A program made the translations under genes and the position numbers. The notes beneath the pieces were generated by a model. It did no database searches, was not told where the DNA came from, and saw only the letters and a list, made by a program, of their open reading frames with translations. From contig NMRA01000090.1 of NCBI GenBank assembly GCA_002633005.1, forward strand, positions 300,752 to 360,751: 60,000 bases of DNA, read 5' to 3'. This DNA comes from Phoronis australis (Eukaryota > Phoronida > Phoronidae). Below, in pieces: positions 56,501 to 60,000 of this stretch (positions are counted from its first letter, which is position 1; the number at the start of each line of letters is the position of its first letter).

Positions 56501-57493
56501 TGAACATATCTTTTTCAGTCTGGCGCCTCACTGAAAAACATATATTTATACACATTATGGAGATCATGGGTAAGATGCCCATTACTAAGTCTGATTGGAT
56601 CTCTGTGTTTGACCAGTGGTCCCAGTGGCTCAGTGCTTAGGGCGTCTGCACGGTTAGCAGAAGGTCCTGGGTTCGAGTCCCGATCAGGAGCAGAAATCGT
56701 TTTGGACTTATGTTCATTAGGTCACGTCATGTGACCAAAACGATGGCGGGTAGAACAGGATAACCTATTTCCAACAAGAACAGTTTAGTTTCTCTGTCTC
56801 AACATTATGTTGTTTTTCAACTTGTTGTCTTGTCATTCCCTTGTTGACTACATATTAACAAATTCTTTAAAAACAGTTTCCGATGCAAGACAAGAATAAT
56901 GTCACTGAGAGTGACTGAGATGCAAGCTTTTAGCCCATGTTTTTGAATATTAGTAACTGATAGAAAGTTCAAATCGTTTAAGTACTCAGTCAAACGTTTG
57001 ATGTCATCACTTCAAAGCAACTTACATGCTATATAGTTTAATGTGCTTGATGTCATTCCACAAGAGCACCAAAAGGTAGACTCAAGGGTCACCGCCTCAC
57101 ATTGTGTTCATACATCCTGGTGAGATATGTTCAAAATAATAATAATTGAAATTTTGTGGGCCATTATTTTTTAAGTTTGAGTATCATGGTATTTGGACCC
57201 AAAATAACCCTTTTTTCGTTCAAAAAGGTTCAGTTTGTGAAGTTATTTAAAAACGGTGTTCCTGCATTCTTAGAAGAACAAGCACTGATATGTGGTACAC
57301 TCACCAGTGTTTATAAGGAATTCTCTAATATTATTTGGTATCAGGTTGTCTGAAAATATTTTGCTGTATCAACAACAATTAACATGTGTGTATTGTTTTG
57401 TTTCAGCAACATGGCAGTGTATTTTGGAAGAGTGGAGCTGGGAAGAAGCTTTCATGTTTAAACCCCACCTATTCCCTATTTCATCAGCTAAAG
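38548..57493 (+). CDS. XYLB: Xylulokinase, 5' part of gene (gene-level entry; 3' part outside window)
   Basis: Exons 38548-38592, 42226-42308, 52027-52096, 56142-56222 and 57407-57493 join with GT-AG borders and phases 0, 2, 0, 0, giving 122 residues. Together they cover the N-terminal part of FGGY domain 1: the STQQ loop, DLPEFR-TKGGVHIHAD, LMWVKAMDMLL, SRVIALSGTAQQHGSVFW. The family phosphorylates D-xylulose to xylulose 5-phosphate with ATP in the cytosol, in the glucuronate-xylulose pathway. Full-length animal proteins are about 530-550 residues, so some 400 residues lie beyond 60000. I see no further exon between 57494 and the right edge. The introns (3.6, 9.7, 4.0 and 1.2 kb) are full of transposons. 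Confidence 0.88.
38593..38973. other. XYLB intron 1, first part; nothing recognised
   Basis: No supported element before the tRNA-like sequence. Confidence 0.4.
38974..39043 (-). repeat. tRNA-derived sequence (SINE-like or tRNA pseudogene)
   Basis: On the minus strand a GTGGTGCAGTGGTAAACCAC A-box-like segment and a GTCGTGAGTTCGAGTC B-box-like segment are spaced as in tRNAs. The T stem and anticodon arm do not pair well, so this is not a working tRNA gene. A SINE head or tRNA pseudogene is more likely. Confidence 0.6.
39660..39712. repeat. G/C-rich transposon-end remnant with N
   Basis: A poly-T run, one N, then GGGGGGGGCAGGGGGCCCGA and CCCCCCTAAATCCGCTTATG, resembling the C-rich ends at 19990-20195 and 35040-35105. 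The homopolymer around the N may be misassembled. Confidence 0.35.
40011..40640 (+). pseudogene. THAP-domain pseudogene in Kolobok-like element 2
   Basis: Translation from the ATG at 40011 gives MPHCCCVPGCTNYC, a TAG at 40077-40079 inside the domain, then HRFPMDDTLRRTWLVRAKN and YRVCGKHFLPSDYERD, a second TAG at 40227-40229, and KRLK-type sequence (QRLKKDAIPSV). This is a nearly complete C2CH THAP zinc finger with both Cys-x4-Cys and Cys-x2-His ligands, interrupted by two in-frame amber codons. Ser/Thr/Pro-rich sequence follows in another frame to about 40640, suggesting a further frameshift. Confidence 0.8.
40655..41203 (-). pseudogene. P2X7-type cysteine-rich domain ORF in Kolobok-like element 2
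   Basis: One reading frame runs from 41203 to 40655, broken by a single TAA at about 40940. The first part includes MAGVGDPYHSDSSVSDGD. After the stop come EPEYNEAEYAQTQ and GDTSWCKCTLSVVMPTSMER-LCCSEFDE. The W-C-x-C ... MPT-x-x-E-x-x-CC-x-E pattern matches the zinc-binding intracellular (ballast) domain of P2X7 receptors, which also occurs without a channel in many invertebrate proteins. Only this cytosolic module is present, with no channel. The first ORF contains a hydrophobic start (ILLLFCAVFQQLSS) that may be incidental. Confidence 0.65.
41389..42225. other. XYLB intron 1, last part; nothing recognised
   Basis: No ORF with a domain, no clear repeat. Confidence 0.4.
42226..42308 (+). CDS. 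XYLB: Xylulokinase exon 2
   Basis: Acceptor TTTATTTTGTCTAG, donor TTCAG|GTTTCT, phase 0 in and 2 out. It encodes AKVVATDDDLQVTYE, then TVKFDEDLPEF plus a split Arg codon. This is the beta-hairpin following the STQQ loop in FGGY kinases, ending in the conserved DLPEF before GGVH. Confidence 0.88.
42988..43323 (+). repeat. 336-bp exact duplicate, copy 1
   Basis: Identical over 336 bp to 44038-44373, in the same orientation. The 714 bp between them ends with a single N. This may be an insertion allele or haplotype merge rather than true duplication. Confidence 0.9.
44038..44373 (+). repeat. 336-bp exact duplicate, copy 2 (starts right after an N)
   Basis: Begins one base after the N at 44037 and matches 42988-43323 without a visible difference. 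Its position against a gap base suggests a gap-closing artefact. Confidence 0.9.
44626..45140. repeat. Degenerate AGCCCTTAGTAGRCC minisatellite
   Basis: Irregular tandem units of about 14-17 bp built on GACCAGCCCTTAGTAG (44626-44895), interrupted by about 115 bp of unrelated AT-rich sequence, then resumed (45012-45140). The ORFs on both strands here, rich in Leu/Ser/Pro or Gly/Leu, are products of the repeat. Confidence 0.8.
45319..45513 (+). repeat. LINE 3'-end fragment
   Basis: Contains GAGGACCCTCTTAGAAAGCA and GTGCTGACCCTGAAGAGG, a tail block found at the 3' ends of CR1-like LINEs. The same block occurs in reverse at about 53260-53310, behind a recognisable LINE C-terminus. The rest of the element is missing. 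Confidence 0.5.
45800..45976 (+). other. Unassigned open fragment of ~58 codons
   Basis: An open frame between a stop near 45790 and TAA at about 45976 reads GIDEEAIYITYFESELAPGT and KKWTSTAQEIWGIQLGTVTY, then EAIGNMTNWIVVANDKIG. The composition is protein-like, but no Met start, splice site or family is recognised. It could be a transposon remnant or chance. Confidence 0.2.
46130..48380 (-). pseudogene. Decayed CR1/Jockey-like LINE (endonuclease to RT C-terminus)
   Basis: In order on the minus strand: an APE endonuclease end (LISDHCPIF near 48215), a pre-RT region (47419-47730; AGLFNTYF-like, NHSTGHYNLSFKL), RT blocks HPGSYRPISILPTISKIIEK and NKHQYGFRKCHSTELL with FLNLYKAFDTIDHQIL (47036-47302), LLYADDTCLV (near 46825) and VNSFPFLGITIDKNLSW (near 46560), then a C-terminal stretch to about 46140. 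YADD is intact, but Asp in the (F/L)xDLxKAFD block reads Asn (FLNLYKAFD), and several stops and frameshifts separate the blocks. It is dead, about 2.2 kb and 5' truncated, in XYLB intron 2, antisense to XYLB. Confidence 0.85.
48498..48503 (-). terminator. Candidate polyadenylation signal of hAT-derived gene
   Basis: AATAAA on the minus strand about 55 nt after the stop codon of the last exon. Supported by position only. Confidence 0.4.
48556..51267 (-). CDS. hAT-transposase-derived gene, 8 exons, 5' end not found
   Basis: Exons 51267-51104, 50982-50827, 50586-50416, 50124-49870, 49708-49526, 49431-49279, 49058-48860 and 48737-48556 all have GT-AG borders and matching phases (mostly 0), giving about 487 codons with no stop. 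In order: SILVDETTDVSVTKQL (first catalytic Asp region), LVGFGSNGASVMVG (second Asp replaced by Asn), NNCVAHRLALASG, KHVRWLSHDAACATL, a helical insertion domain, then the C-terminal dimerisation part (STA-DCERGFSCLRRIK, AAVEKWNSLRNRRI). This resembles the vertebrate-type hAT-like proteins with ZNF862/KIAA1586-type cores. An upstream exon ending in phase 1 and any zinc finger are not identified. It lies antisense in XYLB intron 2. The open frame, many introns and lost catalytic Asp suggest a domesticated host gene rather than an active element. Confidence 0.8.
51268..52026. other. XYLB intron 2, last part; nothing recognised
   Basis: I looked for the missing 5' exon of the hAT-derived gene here and found none that fits phase 1. 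Confidence 0.4.
52027..52096 (+). CDS. XYLB: Xylulokinase exon 3
   Basis: Acceptor TGTTGTTACAG, donor GTAAAG|GTAACT, phase 2 in and 0 out. It completes the split Arg codon, then encodes TKGGVHIHADNQTVTAPTLM and WVK. GGVHxHADxxTVTxPxLMWV is characteristic of animal xylulokinases and contributes to the sugar-binding cleft. Confidence 0.9.
52097..53109. repeat. XYLB intron 3 start; diverged copies of intronic repeats
   Basis: The segment 52490-52620 resembles 55245-55370 (CCTTTAAA, ATAAGGATCNATTTGG, AATTTCTNCANTGTCACATG). The segment 52680-52760 (GTTCTGAGCTGCTTTCACCA and GGGTCAAAGAGAG) is an inverted match of 58595-58680. The remainder shows nothing recognisable. Confidence 0.5.
53110..53800 (-). 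pseudogene. 5'-truncated CR1-like LINE: RT C-terminus and 3' UTR
   Basis: On the minus strand near 53790 reads GLAPAYLSRKF, then TGKKSFIYAAATTRNRISPE and INTFKLNIKKWL with a stop near 53550. This is the conserved C-terminus of CR1/L2-like LINE proteins. The 3' UTR follows with GAGGGCTCTCTTGGAAAGCA at about 53300. One stop interrupts the block. 5' truncation is normal for LINE insertions. Confidence 0.7.
53801..54949. repeat. XYLB intron 3; member of a diverged intronic repeat family
   Basis: 54060-54680 shares ordered blocks with 57830-58500: GATTTGA-GTATTC, a TTTTTATA-TG-AAACACCTNNAGGCACA block, GGGCANATTTCAA-TTCTGCGTT. The copies are strongly diverged. A plausible-looking WMDS peptide at 54415 is out of order for XYLB and lacks usable splice sites. 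Confidence 0.5.
54950..55685 (+). repeat. Diverged tandem duplication, ~460-bp period
   Basis: 54950-55240 and 55410-55685 align colinearly: GAGGGTAACT-CTGTTTCTT, AGAAGGCTT-AAAGCA, TGGAGGAGTAAAA-like, TCAACAAAA-CCCA-GCTTT, AAGTAGTT. They probably derive from an old tandem duplication or a two-unit mobile element. Confidence 0.65.
56142..56222 (+). CDS. XYLB: Xylulokinase exon 4
   Basis: Acceptor TTGTTTACAG, donor GCTCAG|GTATTT, phase 0 on both sides, 27 codons. It encodes AMDMLLDKMKDDKFDFSR and VIALSGTAQ. It joins LMWVK of exon 3 and QHGSVFW of exon 5, forming the SGTAQQHGS motif conserved in xylulokinases near the substrate site. Confidence 0.9.
56619..56760 (+). repeat. tRNA-derived SINE
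   Basis: 56619-56690 has an A box (GTGGCTCAGTGCTTAGGGC), a 5-bp anticodon stem (TCTGC / GCAGA) and a B box (GGTTCGAGTCC). Position 33 is C rather than T, and the acceptor arm pairs poorly, so it is not a working tRNA gene. It is followed by ATCGTTTTGG, whose complement CCAAAACGAT lies 40 nt later, making a stem in the SINE body. It is in XYLB intron 4. Confidence 0.7.
56761..57406. other. XYLB intron 4, distal part; nothing recognised
   Basis: No supported feature. Confidence 0.4.
57407..57493 (+). CDS. XYLB: Xylulokinase exon 5
   Basis: Acceptor TTTGTTTCAG, donor CTAAAG|GTATTC, phase 0 on both sides, 29 codons. It encodes QHGSVFWKSGAGKKLSCLNP and TYSLFHQLK. QHGSVxW is strongly conserved in the family. 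The next exon, expected to encode the WMD(S/T) segment, is not seen before 60000. Confidence 0.9.
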
Positions 57494-58940
57494 GTATTCC
57501 TAACCTGTTTGACATCATACACAAATTAACCAATGACAATAACAAGACTTAATTAAGGTGGAATCTTGTTGCTGGCAAAAGCACATATTACAAAATTGTG
57601 GAAGCCATTCATTTCACACTTTTGCTGGATGTTGCAATCATTCAGCTTGGGACATTGGAAGGAACATGCTGGACCTACACTGCACTGTTTTCATGAACTA
57701 GAGTAGGTATTCCATACTTGACTGGTTGAGTACTAATTGCCACAAAATATTGTTTAATAAGGACATAATGACAAACCTCTCTACAGTATGCAAAAATGTA
57801 TCCGTACGGCTTGTACGTTGCTAGTACTTCAGACACATTTGACTACTACTGTGCCCCATGGTGGTAGTTTTAGTTGCTTACATTTTAACTTTGTCTCTGT
57901 ATTTTCGGAGCTCATCAAAGGATTTTTGTGAAATTTCTTTGGCAGATAGCATTCTATTAAGGAGATGACGATAGTCTTCCATTCTGTATGAATTTGAGGT
58001 ATTTTTGTATCACTTAGTGGCTGTTTTTATTTTTTCTGTGCCTTTTTTGTTCCTGACAAGAAGACATTGATTTGTGGACAGATTTGCCAACTATGATGCT
58101 TCCTGGTAGCTATGTTTGTTTTTATTTTGCTTCCTCGGCTGTATCTCCTTACTTCTTTGAAGGATCTTTTTTGCAAGATTTAGTCGTATTTTAATGATAG
58201 ACATGACTACTGGTACATAACACTTTTGGATGGATTTGACTAACGCTCTACCCTCTGAGTGGCAATCTTAGTTTTTATGTTTTTATCTATATTTTAGCAC
58301 AGCGTCCTTTGACAGTTTTTATTGAAATGTGGTAAACAAGTTTCTGTTATGGTGGTGATAGCATCTATCTATTTTGAGATTGATTTGATGTATTCCTTCG
58401 CCACCTATTGTCCATTTTTTGACACTTATAAACACGCCTAAAGGCACATTGTTTGCGTTGCTGTTGTGGGCACATTTCAATGCTCTGCGTTTCTCTTGGT
58501 TTATGCTTTTAGAATATTCACCAGTATGTACAGGCAGATATGTTTACTATAGTTTATGGCTGGGTAATTACACTTAATTGGGTGTTGCGGGCACTTTACA
58601 ATGAGATCATCACAATCGTGTCCTTTAGCACTGCCCTCTCTTTGATCCTGGTGAAAGCTGCTCAGAACAAGGCTGAAGGAGCAGCGATGAAAATTATTCA
58701 CAGCATGTGTCTGTCTCTGACATTTACCTCCCTATCCACAAACAGATGTCAGTTTTCCTTGTGAGCAATTCATGTCTGTCCTTTATATTCAGGCTGTTCT
58801 ATTATAACGCCCCCTAGTGGCAATTATAATGTTTTGCATCTGCCTCAATGTCCAGCACTACAATGTTTGGCACTACACACGCTTCTTATCAAGTAGGGAA
58901 GCATTAAAGTAAGTCACACTTTGTGTGAAAGATAAGTAGG
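57494..58940. repeat. XYLB intron 5; repeat-rich, no exon
   Basis: Holds the second diverged member of the family described at 54060-54680 (57830-58500) and the inverted partner of 52680-52760 (58595-58680). No XYLB exon or other gene recognised. Confidence 0.5.
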
Positions 58941-59480
58941 AGCATGCCACCCAAAAAACAACCTAATTTGTATCAATTTAGATCGAGTGGTGCTACTCCA
59001 TAACGACACGTACGGTTGCGTTACCTGACACCTGACAGCAGACGGAGGTGTTGAAATTATCCAATGACGTCATCGGTTTCACACGCAGTTTGTTCAGCGG
59101 TTCACAACACGGGTTACTGGTGTCAGCTTATCGCTTGAAGTCATCGTTTAACACCAATGAATCATTAAACTTCGATGCAAAACCCTTAAAAATACATCGA
59201 GTTCTTATAAAAACGTGTTGTTTTATTTCGCTCTTACGTATTGATTGGTATTTGGACACATCGTAGCCTACAAAGTTCGGCAGGCCAATAAGGTCCGTAG
59301 CAGGAGTTTGGGGTCTCAGTGTTCAGAGATAATTTCGAAGTATTTTCCGTGATATACAGACATGAGAACCTAGATCTGTGTTGTTTAGACTTGTGATTTT
59401 TTATTTCTAAACACGAAACGCTTGTTATCCTGGCCAGTGGCTCGGAGCCCGATCAGGCCCGTCGCGGCCGGCCGGATTGT
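58941..59480 (+). mobile_element. Partial copy of Kolobok-like element 1 (left half)
   Basis: Matches 2734-3260 colinearly from AGGAGCATGCCACCCAAAAA through CGTTTAACACCAA and AAAACCCTTAAAAATACA to TGTTATCC-GGCCAG-GGCTC. The THAP part and right terminus are missing, and the left TTAA is lost (AGTAGGAGC). A truncated relic. Confidence 0.8.
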
Positions 59481-59754
59481 TATCCCGACCAGTGGCTCGG
59501 AAACTGATAAGACATCACGAACATAAACCAGCCAAAGTTCAGTGGAAACTAAACTTCCAGTCAAGAAAATACTATACTAGTGAGCCAAAGTAATGTGCAC
59601 CTGATTATGTTGGTGAATTAGCCACGAAACTGTAAATCTACTTACTCGTCGGGGGCTGCGAATTCAGGTTCCGCTTTGGCCACAGCACCGTCAGGGCAGA
59701 AGTTGTACGCTGACAATCATTATTTGAGTAATGTAAAAGGAAATAAAGATTCCC

Positions 59755-60000
59755 CTAACACCTGGCCGTGGGATGGAAATNATATGACAGATACTGGTGT
59801 TTGTCAGTTTCTTTACAGAATAAGTCAGTTTCTAGTTTATCATTATTAAGAGTGACAGTTACATCTAAAAATGAGACTTTATTTTGAGAAATGTCATGAG
59901 TGAACTTTATAGTAGGGTGAAATTTGTTAATATTTTCTAAAAATACATCTAATTTTTGTGGACCATGGGTCCATATCATAAAAATGTCATCAATGTATCT
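59755..60000 (-). pseudogene. Penelope-like reverse transcriptase, 3' fragment (cut by window edge)
   Basis: On the minus strand: MIWTHGPQKLDVFLENINKF, HPTIKFTHDISQNKVSFLDV and TVTLNNDKLETDLFCKETDK, then HQYLSY. WTHG, FLD(V)TV, and LYxKxTDxHQYL are conserved late blocks of Penelope-like RTs. The similarity ends at 59781 beside an N; unrelated sequence follows, so the RT is broken here and no GIY-YIG domain follows. The 5' part lies outside the window. Confidence 0.8.

Overview
This is nuclear DNA of a multicellular animal, probably an invertebrate. Genes are split by GT-AG introns, the proteins are metazoan families (WSC, EGF-like, xylulokinase), and the introns are crowded with animal-type transposons: Kolobok, piggyBac, hAT, CR1/Jockey-like LINEs, Penelope-like elements and MITEs. 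I cannot name the species. A few single N bases mark closed assembly gaps (33111, 39667, 44037, 59781).

Two host genes organise the window and face away from each other across about 1.9 kb (36618-38547). On the minus strand, 36617 down to 5756, I can join seven exons whose splice phases all agree (2/1/1/2/1/2). They encode one predicted type I membrane protein of about 2855 residues: N-terminal leader, WSC domain, two EGF repeats, a charged coiled-coil-like linker of about 200 residues, about 55 more EGF repeats (most in one 7.4 kb exon), one transmembrane helix and a 49-residue basic tail. On the plus strand from 38548, five short exons at 38.5, 42.2, 52.0, 56.1 and 57.4 kb encode the first 122 residues of xylulokinase (XYLB). 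The rest lies past the right edge.

Most other content is intronic mobile DNA. Inside the EGF gene: a degraded LINE reverse transcriptase (7.2-7.75 kb), Penelope-type fold-backs and a GIY-YIG fragment (10.4-12 kb), two MITE-like fold-backs (10.8 and 20.6-21.2 kb), a 27-bp minisatellite (25.4 kb), and a piggyBac transposase that looks intact once its tiny first exon is included (28.4-30.4 kb). Inside XYLB: a Kolobok-like element with a THAP pseudogene and a convergent P2X7-like cysteine-rich ORF (39.7-41.4 kb), an exact 336-bp duplication, a decayed minus-strand LINE (46.1-48.4 kb), and an antisense 8-exon hAT-transposase-derived gene with an open frame (48.6-51.3 kb). Left of the EGF gene lie a second Kolobok-like element with a THAP ORF (2.7-4.1 kb) and another Penelope-like fold-back. 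The right edge enters a Penelope-like reverse transcriptase.

The most notable items are the WSC/EGF receptor with its giant exon, the spliced hAT-derived gene with a substituted catalytic Asp, the THAP plus P2X7-like transposon, and the paired fold-backs with hammerhead-like cores.
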